Below, piece by piece: positions 11,082-22,572 of a stretch of DNA of 64,000 nt. Positions within the stretch are counted from its first letter, which is position 1. Each line of letters starts with the position of its first letter. This DNA comes from Ilyonectria destructans (taxonomy: Eukaryota > Ascomycota > Sordariomycetes > Hypocreales > Nectriaceae). Position numbers and translations under genes: made by a program. A model generated the notes under the pieces. That model saw nothing but the letters and a program-made list of their open reading frames with translations. It did no database searches and had not been told where the DNA came from. The DNA is taken from positions 2,232,001 through 2,296,000 of the forward strand of contig JAHEWK010000002.1 of the NCBI GenBank assembly GCA_020740775.1. Reading direction: 5' to 3'.

Positions 11082-12659
11082 ATGGGCTCCGATCCCCAGT
11101 ACGCCAAATGGCCCCTGCTGCCTCTCTCGCAGCACGTCTTCGCCCTCACAAACGCCTACGCCTCCAAAACCGCCCAACAATCCGCCGTGCAGGCCCTGCA
11201 AGATGCCATTGCCAAGGACAAGATGGCTCCCTTCTACCGCTACCTCGCCCACCCCATCGACGGCATCCTCAACACCATCGGCGAGGGCGGCGCCTCCGCC
11301 CCCGGCAAGCCGTTGTCTAGGAAGTCGAGCTTGGTCGGCATGATCGCCACCAAGCCTGCCGTCACCACCGTCAACCTGCCCTGGGACGAGGGCCTCTACA
11401 ACGAACTCAAGGAGGACAATGACCGTGAGCTCGAGGAGTTTAAGAAGGAGGAGGATGAGGCCGAGGAGCAGGCTGGCGACACAGAGATCATAGCTGCCAA
11501 GGGCAAGCGCGCAGAGTTCTGGGCCAGAGTGGGCGACAAGGCAAGCTCTCTCGTCATATCCCCATTCCATTTCTGTTTGCTAACAATCTGTACAGGACAA
11601 AGCCATTGCTGCTTACGAGAGCGTCTTCGAGAAGACGGGCATCCTCGGCGCCAAGATCGACCTCGTCCTCGCCATAATCCGCATGGGTCTCTTCTACGGC
11701 GACAAGCCTCTAGTCAAGAAGCACGTTGAGCGGGCCAAGACCCTCGTCGAGACCGGTGGTGACTGGGATCGCCGAAACCGACTCAAGGCCTACGAAGGCC
11801 TTCACCTCCTCACCCTCCGCTCCCACAACCTCGCCGCCCCGCTCCTGCTCGACTCCCTCTCCACCTTCACCAGTTACGAGCTTTGCACCTACTCCAACCT
11901 CGTTGTGTACTCCGTTCTCGCCGGATCGGTCTCTCTCAAGCGTGTCGACTTCAAGTCAAAGGTCGTCGATGCCCCCGAGATCAAGGCTATCCTCGGTGAC
12001 GGTGAGGACAAGCTACTCGCCCTTAGCGGTGCCCTCAGCGCCGGCCCCGGCACCGACGCTGCTGCCACTCCCAAGGTTGCTCCAACCACTGCCGTCAACT
12101 TGACCACCCTCGGCACCAGCACCAGCACCGGCCAGCCCGAGGCCGAGCTCGCCATCGACTTCAGCCCCCTCGCGCTCCTCGTGAGCAGCCTGTACAGCGG
12201 CAACTACAAGACCTTCTTCCAGTCCCTCGCCGATGTTGAGGAGCAGTTCCTGAACCAGGACCGCTACCTGCACGAGCACAAGAGCTGGCTCATCCGTGAG
12301 ATGCGCCTCCGCGCCTACCAACAGCTCCTGCAGAGCTATCGCGTTGTCGGCCTCGAGAGCATGGCCAACGACTTTGGCGTCACTGTTGACTTCCTCGACC
12401 GGTAAGCCATCCCTTCTTCTCCTTGGACACGATAATAATGCTAACCCGACTTTCTTCTAGTGATCTTGCCCGCTTCATCGCCGCTGGCCGCATCCCCTGC
12501 ACTATTGACCGTGTCACTGGCAAGGGCGTCATCGAGACCAACCGACCCGACGACAAGAACAAGCAGTACCAGGACGTTGTGCGCCAGGGAGATCAGCTCA
12601 TCACCAAGTTGCAGAAGTATGGACAGGCTGTGCGGTTGAGGGGCAGTGAGAGGGCGTAA
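11082..12659 (+). CDS. RPN7: 26S proteasome regulatory subunit Rpn7 (PSMD6)
   Basis: Rpn7 is a PCI-domain subunit of the 19S lid and is needed for lid assembly and for deubiquitination-coupled degradation. Exons 11082-11540, 11596-12401 and 12461-12659 join to 487 aa. The start has the family-like MGSDPQYAKWPLLPLSQHVFAL. A TPR-like helical region includes GDKDKAIAAYESVFEKTG and IRMGLFYGD, and the PCI domain ends with DLARFIAAGRIPCTIDRVTG and IETNRPD. Intron 1 appears to use a GC donor (AAG|GCAAGC at 11541), because only this restores the conserved GDKDKA. The protein is somewhat longer than usual because of an Ala/Thr/Gly-rich insert (about residues 305-345) before the PCI domain. Convergent with the ALT gene. 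Confidence 0.95.
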
Positions 12660-13199
12660 ATAGACTGGGGGTCAGCCAGCTATGGGGTGTGATGTGAGGG
12701 CACGAGATGATGAGAATCTTTTTGGTAATTCCACATGGTGTGGGATGGTGGATAGAATGGGGGAGGAAAGGGATACGTGCCATGCTCTACCTACTTGCTC
12801 AGCTGTATGATACGGATTAGACAGGCCAGTGCGATAATAGATTGGCTGGGTCCCGGAACAAGAAAGCGGTGGCATGTCCCTAACAGGCCTCTAATTTGCG
12901 CGAACATGATGACCATGCTGTTGCACTACAGGTAACATTGTATGAGAGAGTTGTGTTAGAAGATAGTGGTCTAAAAACTGTCCGATAACGCCACGCCAGC
13001 AAGGGGGGGAAACGGTATTTGATCTTGTATGGATGTGAGATTTGCGATGCCTTTTTCTATCTGATCCAACGCTATCAATCCAACTCTGTTCACATTTCTT
13101 TGCGCGTTAAAGTCATCCGCCACCACAAGTTCCCCTCTCTTGTCTGTCCATATCTTTTTTCTAACAAGCCGCGTGACAGAGAGGGTACCTCTGGACCAA
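12660..13199. other. Convergent 3' region RPN7 / ALT
   Basis: 540 bp between two stop codons with nothing recognisable beyond probable 3' UTRs. Confidence 0.6.
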
Positions 13200-14765
13200 T
13201 TATTGGTACTTCTCGAGGAACTCCTTGTGGAACTTGACGATGCTGCCAACCCACTCGGTGCCGGGGGCGAGGAAGGTGGTACGGAAGTGCAGGGTGCCCT
13301 CCTTCTGGCCGAAGCCGGAGCCAGCGACGACGCAGATACCGGTGGCCTCGAGGAGGCGCATGCAGTAGAACTCGTCAGCGGTGCGGCCCTCAGCGGCAGC
13401 GGCTTCGTGGGCCTTGGCAGGCAGCGTGATGGTAGGGAAGAGGTACATGGAGCCCTGGGGCTCACCGCACTCAACGCCCTCCATCTGGTCAAAGGCCTTG
13501 TGCAGGGCGGTGGCGCGCTGGCGGAGACCCTCGAAGATGCCGTTGTACTCCTTCTGGTACAGCTCGTATGAAGGCGAGCCCTCCTTGGGGGGGTTCACCA
13601 TGAGCTCAACGATGCACTGGCCAATGACTGGGGCGCAGAGCATGATGGAGACAAACTTGTAGATGTTGGCCTCGACCTCGGCGTCGAAGCCGCAGAGCTC
13701 AAAGTAACCACCACGGTGACCGCACTCGCCGACCATACCCTTAGAAACACTGTGGAGGGAGGCGAGCTCGACGGCGTCGTACTTGCCGGGGTTCTCCTGC
13801 TGCATGCGGCGGAGGACGGCCTTGAAGCTGTGGAACTTGCCAACGAAGACGTTGGTCTGGTAGACCTCATCAGCCATGACGACAAGGTTCTTCTGGGCGG
13901 CGAAGTCAAGGACGGCGCGGATGTCCTCCTCGGGGAGAGAGGCGCCGGTGGGGTTGCCGGGGTTGATGATGACGATGCATCGGACGTCAACACCGTCGGC
14001 CTCGGCCTTCTCGTACGAGGCGCGGATAGTCTCGAGATCTGTGCCCCAGTTCTTGGCCTCGTCGAGGAGGTAGGGGACGCAGGTGGCGTTGAGGAGGGAG
14101 AGGGTGGCAGTGTAGAGAGGGTACTGGGGGATAGGGATGAGGATGCCGGTGTTGGGAGCAGCGCAGATAACGTGGAGGAGCGTGTTCACACCGGACGAGG
14201 CACCGGCGGAGAGGTAGATCTTGGAGGGGTCGGCGGGGAAGCCATCGCGACCTGTGAATAAGAGTCATCGGTTAGCCGCGGGGAACCAATGCAAGCGGGA
14301 AAAGAGCGCAACAAGCGCAATGCACACAATGGACGGGGAATGCAAATTAAATGACGCTGGGAACAACTCACGCTCAAGGAACTGGGCAACGCTGTCGCGG
14401 ATGGCAGGGACACCGGTGCTGGCGGAGTAGGCACCGACAGAGCCGATCTTGCTGAGCAGGAACTTGGCGCGCTCAATGACATCGGTCTTGTAGCCGAGGG
14501 CGTTGACGAGGGCATCCTCCTTCTCGAGGAGCTGGGGGTTCTCGAGGAGACTGGCGACCTGGCGGAAGAAGGTGATGGGCTTCTGGTCGAGCTGCTGGGG
14601 GTTGCCGATGTTGGCCGAGATGACCTGGTTGAAGGGCAGGTCGGCGGCGTCGCCCGCGGCGATCTTGGCGCGGTACTCCTCGGACTTGACAGCCAGCTCA
14701 CCGCGGACGGCGTACTTGGCCGCAACCACGTGCTGGTTGATGTTGTCGGCGGTCAATCGAGTCAT
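13200..14765 (-). CDS. Alanine aminotransferase (class I/II PLP aminotransferase)
   Basis: Interconverts alanine plus 2-oxoglutarate with pyruvate plus glutamate. Exons 14765-14372 and 14251-13200 give 481 aa, typical of eukaryotic ALT. Supporting signatures are NIGNPQQL and PITFFRQVASL near the N-terminus, YSASTGVPAIRDSVAQFLERRDG across the intron in short pieces, the substrate/PLP loop SAGASSGVNTLL, VIINPGNPTGASL, the DEVYQ block, and the PLP lysine in HSVSKGMVGECGHRGG (Lys302). The C-terminus carries GICVVAGSGFGQ and HFRTTFL. The reading frame stays open upstream to an ATG at 15023, adding 86 residues that are rich in Arg, Ser, Thr and His and almost free of acidic residues. A mitochondrial form from the upstream start is therefore possible. 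Confidence 0.95.
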
Positions 14766-17700
14766 ATTGGCGGCTTGGTTGGCGGCGTGGTGCGAGAAGT
14801 TCCGATGGCGGGGTTGCAAGGAGAAAGTAGAAGTTTTTGGCGGGGTAGCCAACGACGCGGGTAGGCAGGGTCGCGGGGTAGCAGTGGTAATAAATGTACT
14901 AGGGGTACCTGGAACGTCGGGCAAAAGACGAGTCGAACGAGTTAGCAACAAAATCACCCAATAGTGCAAATGCAATCTATGACTAAATCCCGGAACCAAA
15001 AGGTTGCACCACGGAAGCAGCACCGAAGGGTTCGGGACTACCCGAGCTAGTCGGTGTCTCCCGAGGAGAGAGTGAGAAAGTGAGAGAGAGGCTGAAAGGA
15101 AGCGCGAGAGATAGAGCCAGAGTCAGAGATAACAGAGGCGTAGATAGGGACACAACGGTACGCGCCGAGAAGAGTGGGGGATAGGTGCGACATATAGAGA
15201 TGGCGGGGGGAGAACACACTTGATAGGAGGAGCGATCTACTCGACCGAGGGGTGTAAGAGGAGGCTTGGAAGAAAAGCAAGAGTATACAAGAGGGAAGAA
15301 GAGGAGGAGCAAGAAACGAAGGGGGAGCTGAGTCTACTATGTAGTAGAAACTCGACAGCCTCCATATATGCAAACGAATAGACCCGTCGACACCACCCAT
15401 GCGCACCTCGGAGGGGGATCCCGGGTGGGCTGCAGTGGTGCTAGAGTGCTCCAGACAGACGACAAAAATCAGCGCATTTTGGACGTGACCGCCTGACGCG
15501 AGAACAGGACATGAGAGGACGAAGCTCCTCAATGGGACTCCGGCTTAAAGGGCGCAGTTCCGCAACGACCACATAGTGGCCTCTTCCCCGTTGCCCGTCC
15601 CCGGTTCCCCAACATCACCTCAGTACAGGGAGGTCGGTCAGGGTGTCACCGCGGCGCAGACTCGCCCCGGGTGGGCATCGCATGGGGGAACATGGGTGTG
15701 GGAAGTGGGATGTGCGTGATGGAGGGACGGACCGACATGGGCCATCGGACGTGGGACATGGGGGGGAAACAACAGAGAAGGTCCGGGTCCGGATCCCCGG
15801 AAAAGACGACAAAGATGGACAGGGGGAAAGTCATGATGATGACGACGAGGTATGAGGCATAGAAACAAGGCTGTCAAGACGCCCCCATGTTGTCCGTGGC
15901 CGGTGTACCGGGGAATGCGCAGAGGGGCGTGGGCGGGAAATGGGTTGATCCTAGCCAACGACATAATTAAAAGCCCTAAAGACGGTTGCTGGGAAATGAA
16001 ATCGACTTGCAACATCAACCTTTGTCGGCCTCGCCCGATGCCCGGGGGTCTGGCAAGCACATGCATGCGCTGCATGTCCGGCTCTTGACGGGACGAGATG
16101 GCAGAGATGCCCCTCATGCATCCAAAACTTCGGGCGTGTGAGAGCAAAACGCGGCTGAAAGGGACGACGGGGTCCATTTGGGGAGGGGGAAGGGCAAAAG
16201 GGCATGGGAATGGGGCCAAATACTAGCAACACAAGCTTGAAAGATGGGCCATGTGCAGATTGCAGCGTGCAGAAGTGCAGCATGCAGCGAAGGGGCAAGA
16301 CGAGAGATCCAATCGAATGCCGTTGCGCGGGGGGGCATGATGCGCGCGTGTGAGATCTCTCGGGCGCGGTGCGACGGCATCTCGGGGTGGACTCTTTCTG
16401 GTTGACGCTCTGTCGCGCTTTCCTGCGGTCTCTCACTCGAAATCTCCGCCTTGCTGGGACCGGCCCGGGCATACAGATGGAGCGCGTCGTATCGCAGCTA
16501 CTGTAGGTGTAGTGGTGGTGTTGGTGGAGGAGCCGTGAACCGGTATTTCATCGTCGAGACCACCATCACCGTCCGCCGCGGCCAAATCACAAGAGGCACA
16601 TGCTCTCTCATTCCATCAATCTTGTTACGTACCTGTGCTAGTGACGGCGGCTGCCCCGGTGGGGCGCCAACTACTTGTCCATCGCCGGCCGTTGATGGAC
16701 TTGGCCACCGGCAATGGCATTGAGACGGAGCATCTTGAAGCCTGTAGGCCGCGCGCCGCCTTCCCGAGGGCGGCTGCTGATGCGGGGTTGCGACTGTGAC
16801 TTGCTAACATGCTGTTCTAGGTAGGCAGTTGTGTTGGTTGATGTATGGGGTATTCGTAGGGCCCAGGCGAGTCCACGAGATTGGTGCGGATTGGTGGGCG
16901 AGGCGCGGGCTGAGCGATCGTATGTTTTATTTTGGGGACGGTTCAGACTGGAGGAAGATGGAAGCTCTGAAGAGGCTCTTCCGTCTTTGATACACAAACA
17001 AAACGTCGAAAAAGTGCGGAAGAAAAGAGAGAGAGAATAGGTCAGCTTGGGGTGGCCTTCTCAGCGGGAATTTTGTTGTCAAGCGGAGGCGTCAATTGAG
17101 TTGTATCGTCGTGGGGGTTGGGGTAAGCGCAAGGACTACTGTGCGTAGCGTATGTAGTCTGTCTGAACGCCGCAACTCGTGAGGGATAGGAGGGGAATGT
17201 TGAGTGAGAGTTGATGACCGCCCCGTGACTCAACTTCTGCCACTTAAACCGATAAGACGAAGGGGGTCCGGCGACGGAGGTGACAAAAAACGACGGGCCC
17301 GGCGCTGCGCGGGACGGACACAGTAGATGCAGATGGGTTGAGAACGTGGTGTGCGTTGCTACCGGCCAGTGGTCACGCCGTACAGGACATCGGGAGCTTG
17401 CGGTCAGGAAATCGGAGAGCCATCGGCCCTGCGACAAGAAGGTGCCGGCGTAATCTTTATATCGCTTCCCGCGGACAAGGGCTTCGAGCCTCTGCAGGGC
17501 TTCGTGAGCCATTGCAGCCAGGCGCCCGCCCCGGCGTCGCAGGTCACCGCCATGTGAAGTCCGATGCAGGCCCGGGAATGGGAAATGCCGGGTGCGACCG
17601 TCGTCGTGGACCCTCAAATCGAACGAGTCCAAATGCCGTTTCTTGTCCTACAGTTAAGTTAGCTTACTTGGGGGTAGCTCCCTTGCGTAGATCTATCACT

Positions 17701-17937
17701 TTCGTACCTATCGCGATAAAGCTGCTTGTGTGGCCGCTGACCACCTCTCTTCCCATTGGCCAATCAAGCCAGACTAGTCGAGCTGCCAACTGCGAGCTCG
17801 CACCTTTGCTCAACCACTCCGGGGCTACGTTTCCCCGAATACCCGACAACCTCACAGCCGGAAATTTCCACGCAACAGCACATGTACCATCTCGCGACTC
17901 CAGCCGTTGACCCAACTTCAATTCAGCGTCGCCCAAC
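14766..17937. other. 3.2-kb gene-poor region ALT / bL33m
   Basis: No supportable gene. The ALT-proximal 600 bp is purine-rich on the plus strand (GAGAGAAAG-type words) and may include the ALT 5' leader. The remainder is GC-rich. Several ORFs of 60-200 codons overlap on both strands, but none has a recognisable motif or a convincing intron structure. It could hold long regulatory sequence or noncoding RNA. Confidence 0.5.
17755..17764. promoter_or_regulatory. Palindromic double CCAAT box upstream of bL33m
   Basis: The 10-mer ATTGGCCAAT is two CCAAT cores facing each other, about 175 bp before the bL33m start codon. CCAAT boxes are bound by the Hap2/3/5-type complex, which in fungi often serves mitochondrial genes. 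The site is seen in the sequence; its use is inferred. Confidence 0.45.
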
Positions 17938-18249
17938 ATGGCTAAGAAAGGTAAGCTTGCACCTCTCCGTTGGCCTGTCACCCGCGCACTGTCCGCTGAC
18001 CCAATTCGTGCGCTGTAGCTAAGGCTCGTCTGATACACGTGCGGCTCATCTCCATGGCCATGACGGGGTTCTTTTACACCTTTAAGCGCCCTAGAACCTC
18101 CCCCATGATGGGCATGTTGAAATACGACCCAATCGGTACGATCCGCGCGCATTCGATTGTTCCTATACGAAGCCTTTGACTGACCCGACTCCTCCGTTGC
18201 AGTGCGCAAGAAGGTCCTATTCCTCGAGACTAAAAAGAGAACGAAATGA
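17938..18249 (+). CDS. MRPL39: Mitochondrial large-subunit ribosomal protein bL33m
   Basis: Small protein of the mitochondrial 54S ribosomal subunit. Three tiny exons, 17938-17950, 18019-18135 and 18203-18249, give 58 aa. The sequence reads [20 protein letters not shown], then [22 protein letters not shown] and [14 protein letters not shown] in pieces. This matches bL33 in length, basic composition and the K-Y-D-P...R-K-K-V-L-F-L-E layout near the end. No single ORF covers it, so it is easily missed by ORF finders. Both introns have canonical ends (GTAAGC...TAG, GTACGA...CAG). It lacks a cleavable presequence, as is usual for this protein. A palindromic CCAAT element lies about 175 bp upstream. 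Confidence 0.93.
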
Positions 18250-18765
18250 GACCAGCCCACCATGGCATGATGACGATTCGACCCATCGAGGAAAGCTGGA
18301 TAAGATGGATATCTGGATAGACTATGGGAGCGTGCCCTTTCCTCACGATATTCACACCATTGTAACACTACACGAAGAGCATTGTTGGAGTTGGGCCTAC
18401 GACGTCTGCGCTCGGCGCAATGCAAATGCAAATGTACATGTACAACACACAACACACAATACACCCTCATGATCTGGTCATCGAGATTAAATACTCGATA
18501 TTGTTCTCCCAAAAGTGGATAGCAAGTTGGCGGGTGAGCTGTAACTAAATCTGACTGGAATAGACACGCGTCCGCGTCAAGCAAATCCCCAAATCCTCCA
18601 AACACATCGTTTCAAATCACTACACCCACCGGGTCTCGACATGATAGCATCTTGCTCCCGAAACCTCAACAAACCATAGCAGCCCGTGCTTCCCATCGAA
18701 AATAATGCTCTTGCCTCTCCTTGTCTCGTGCATGGAACCTGTCTGGCCATTCAACAATGAACAGA
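18250..18765. other. Convergent 3' region bL33m / coiled-coil gene
   Basis: 516 bp with no gene. Contains a short AC-rich run (about 18440-18465). Likely the two 3' UTRs. Confidence 0.55.
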
Positions 18766-21700
18766 CTATTCCCCGATTTGCTTGCGGGAATATGTTTTTA
18801 GCACAGCCAGTCTCTTTGACGCCCTTGCCTGAGGTTTGTAATCCTTCAAGTTTTGCATTGTCTGAGATGACCCCTCTTCCACCTTCATCTTTTTGCCACT
18901 AGGGCTGTGTGCTTGTTCCGTTGAGACCAATGAATGCTTCTTCTCCGCCATGCCTCCCTCGGATCGATTGGGTTGGATATTTCTCTCGAAATCAGCGACC
19001 GTAGGGAACTCCCAGTTCTTTTGCGTTGGCCTTGGTTGAATGAACTTGGTCTGAATTTGCTCCATCATTCCTTGCTTTGCGTTGGTAGTCGTTGAGCTGG
19101 CCTTTCCCGTGACGGGTCTATTGTATTGACTTTGATTTGGGGGAATTCTTGAGAGTTGCGACTCCTGCGCAGAGTCTTGCGATGACGATGCTGATGATCT
19201 TAAAATTGAACGCGGTGCGGCTGCTTCCCGGCGTCGCAGCTGCTCTTGCTCAATGGATGGTGGCGGATAAGGTGAACTGCGACCCCCTGGACTGTTGAAG
19301 ACCACCTTGCGGTTGACGTTTTCATCTTGAGAGGAAGCGCCTGTGGCTGGGTCCCACAAGTCCGCCAAACTTGACAAATTTGTGATCATTGACTGGGGAT
19401 TGGATGAAGCAATGGATTCCTCTTTGCCCCAATTTTCCCCTTGTGACGGGTGTAGCATCCCCTCGGCCCCAAAGCCCAGGACCTCCAGCTCTGGGTTGAC
19501 TCCGAGCTGTTGACTGACCCAGGACCGTTCCGCCACTAGGTAGCCGGCGGTTGAATTCATCAGCCGGCTGATTTCAGCCATGCTTCGGAACTCTACTTCT
19601 AGGCTTTCCATTTGAGGCACTCGCTCACTGATGTCTTTCAGTTGATCTCTCAATACGTCGATGGTTTTGATGTCCTTCTGCCATCTCTCATGAAGGCCCT
19701 TATTCGTTTTTGCCTCTTGCTCGAGCATGGCAAGCTTTTGTCGGAGCTCCGCACCGGCTTTTTGCTCCTTATTCAAGGCTTGGCAGAGCGCCCCGGAATT
19801 GGGGTCATCATGTGAGGTCGTCATTAATTGATCCTTGACTTCCTTAAGATGCGAGTCCAGCATGACCCGGATGTCTTCGGACTGCGACAGCTCTCGTTCG
19901 GATCTGGCGCTCCCCTCCTTAAACCCATTCTTAAGAGTGTTTCGGATTGCATCAATGGTCTCCTGCAAGTGCTTTTTGGCCTCGTCATCGCTCTGCAGAA
20001 TAAGTTGCTTCATGGTTTCGATCTTCTTGCCGTAGTCCTCAGTCACTGATTGTAGCTGTTGCTCGAGCATGCCGATCACACTCTCCCGATCTCTGAACTG
20101 TTGGGTGATCCGGTCCTGAAGAGATGTTTCAAAAGCCTCTTGCTGACGAGCATGCCCTTGGGTCCATTCAACGAAGTGACGCTCCGTTTGTTTGTAGGTC
20201 TTGTCGATGTTGAAAGTCCGAGTATCAATTCGACCAAGAACGTCAAAGAGCTCTCGGCGGAGACCTTGATCGTTCTGCCGATCTTGAGACCTTCTTTCAT
20301 CTTGGTGTATGATGCCACTCTGAATCTGTTCGAGCCTGACCAGGACATCGTCTCTGAATCCCACACCGGATTTGTCTGCCTGCGTTTGTCCGGAAATGAC
20401 GGTAAGGATGGCTGGCAAGATTCTAGTGAGCATGTTAGTAACAGCTGCTCTTAATGAAGGATAACGTCATGTATGTACCTGGAAACAATGTTCCTTTCCA
20501 GTCTTTCGATGGCGGGCTCAATGGTCATAGGTGTTACTGCGTTGTCTTTGAACAAGTCAAGATGCTTAATGACGAGATCAAGCCTATTTTGGATGTCAGC
20601 ATGCACCGGGAATGGCCGGCAAAAACTTACTTGGAAGAAAGTTGGTCGGCTATTTCTCTCTGGTCCCGGCCGCATGTGCCCGAGTTGGTGCTCTTTTCGA
20701 GCAGTGTCTGGACTTGGGATTCCACTCTCGTTACACTTTCCTGGATCTTCTTTTGATCTTCAATCCGCTGGTAGAGCTCAATTGCTGAATCTCGCTCGTG
20801 GATGAGCTCGGCCTCTTGCTGTTGCAGCTTCGCTTCCAATTCTGATACGATTCGATCCTCTAGAATTGTAATTAGCGAGGCGTGTTTGAAACGAATGGTA
20901 TTGGTTACATACTCCTGTGACCCTCTCGTTCGGCCTGTGTGCGAAGCTCGTCAAGGCAGGTCTTCATCTCCTCACGTTTCTTGCGGCCGATCTCAATGGC
21001 GTTGTCAACCGCGAGTGAATCGGCGGCACGGCTGCTTTTCTCTTCCTCAAGCTCCTTTCTGGTTGCTTGGTACAATTCGCGAGAACGCTGAAAAAGAGCT
21101 TGTTGTTCAGAAATTGCTTCGTTCAACTTTGATCGACAAGTACGGTACTTGTCTTTGAGCCCTTCTGCATGCTTTTTGGATGCCTCAAGCTGTTCTTGCA
21201 AAGACTCGATCTCACCGTTCAGTCGATGATTCTCGCCCGCAGCCTGGTGCTCCTGGTGCTTCAACTCCTGGCAACGTTTCTGAGCTCCTTTGATCTCAAT
21301 TTCCTTCTTGGACAAGAGACCAAATGACTTGTCCAGCTCTGTCTCCCGCTGGCTGATTTCTGTTTGAAGTCGTTCAATTTCCCAGGCCGCCTCCTGCTTT
21401 TCGTCTTCAGAAATTCTCATGCACTCATTCCAGTACTGTGCCACATGGTGCATGGCCTCTTTCTTGCGTTCAGGGGCTGCACGAGCCCGGCGTTTCTGAC
21501 CGGTCGACCGCTTTTTGGAGATGTTGCTAGTCCTGGATTGGGAACGATCATGATTCTCGGGTGCTTTCCCATGTGGACGCGGAGTCTGAATTGGGCGACT
21601 TGGCATTTGGCTCCTGACCTCGCGTTGCCGGTGATGCTGAGATCTTGGGGTTTGGGGAGTAGGTCTTTCTAAATCGCCACAAATACTGGAGGGTGGATCA

Positions 21701-22572
21701 CGATCAGTCGTGTGATGGACTCGTTTCTCTTGTGGCAGTGGTAATTTCAATTCGTCTAGCTTTTGTCCTGCTCGACGTTAGACAACGTCGCAAACCGACT
21801 TATTTTGGCACTTACCATCGCGGTTGGTAAGACTTGGAACAGTCCTGTTCAACTCAAGCAAGTTCATTGAGCGACTGGGGGTTGGCGGTTGGGATGCGAA
21901 ACTGGGGTCCTGCATGGATGATTGTTGACGACTTGGCCCTTCGAGGTGCTTCCCCCGGGCTGGCATGCCACCAGATTGGCCCTGTGTTCCGCCATGATCA
22001 GGAATGGGAGGATCACAGGGGGGGTTCGTCAGATGTGAGGAAACAGTTTTAGTGGAAGTCTCTTGTGAAAGTGGCTCCTCATTCGTTGAGAGACTTTGAC
22101 TGACACCAGATTCGACAGAGAGACGTTCGATTGGAGGTTGCTTCGCGGGCAGGCCAATCTCAGGGAGATCTAGAGTTGCAACATCGCGGCGGACTTCAGG
22201 CAGCGTGATCTGAATGGGAAGACTTGGTGCAAGTTCCCGTCCAACGATTGGGGGCCGGCGAAAATGGGATGAAGATCCAGCAAGCTGAGGGGGCTCCTGG
22301 TGTGGTGGACGGAAGAACTGACCAGGGCGAGGTGGTTGCTTGACTGACCAGCTGAAACCTTCTACAAGAGCCGCGGGAGAGATTTTGTCGGTTAACGCAG
22401 AGAACTTCTTGGGAGGAGGATTGGAAAGTATAGCAGCATTGTTCGGCTGTGAATCAGGGATCATCGAAGCTAGTTCGTCGAAGTCTCTTTCATCGGTGAT
22501 GTGATCAAACGAAGCGAAACTGCTGGCTCTGGACGAAGCACTCCAATGTGCGGAGCCGGGGGAAGCAGCCAT
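18766..22572 (-). CDS. Large coiled-coil protein, function unknown
   Basis: Five exons join in frame to 1200 aa: 22572-21816, 21767-20913, 20859-20631, 20583-20479 and 20422-18766. The start ATG sits in the good context AAAATGG. The N-terminal 300 residues are Pro/Ser-rich and disordered-looking. Residues of about 330-950 are almost continuous heptad-rich coiled coil (blocks such as EIERLQTEISQRETELDKSF, LNGEIESLQEQLEASKK, RVESQVQTLLEK and VIGMLEQQLQSVTEDYGKK). The C-terminus is Ser/Gln/Pro-rich and ends in basic clusters (PSGKKMKVEE, RASKRLAVLKTYSRKQ) that could be nuclear targeting signals. I recognise no enzymatic or named domain. A structural nuclear role, for example at chromosomes or spindle poles, would fit but is inference from coiled coil plus basic tail only. 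Confidence 0.85.

Noticed and set aside
17042..17910. Overlapping ORFs on both strands (196 codons minus, 190 codons plus)
   Set aside because: Neither shows a motif; both are GC-rich chance frames upstream of the bL33m gene.
17664..18605. Minus-strand ORF of 313 codons opposite bL33m
   Set aside because: It is an antisense shadow of the three bL33m exons and introns; its product has no motif.
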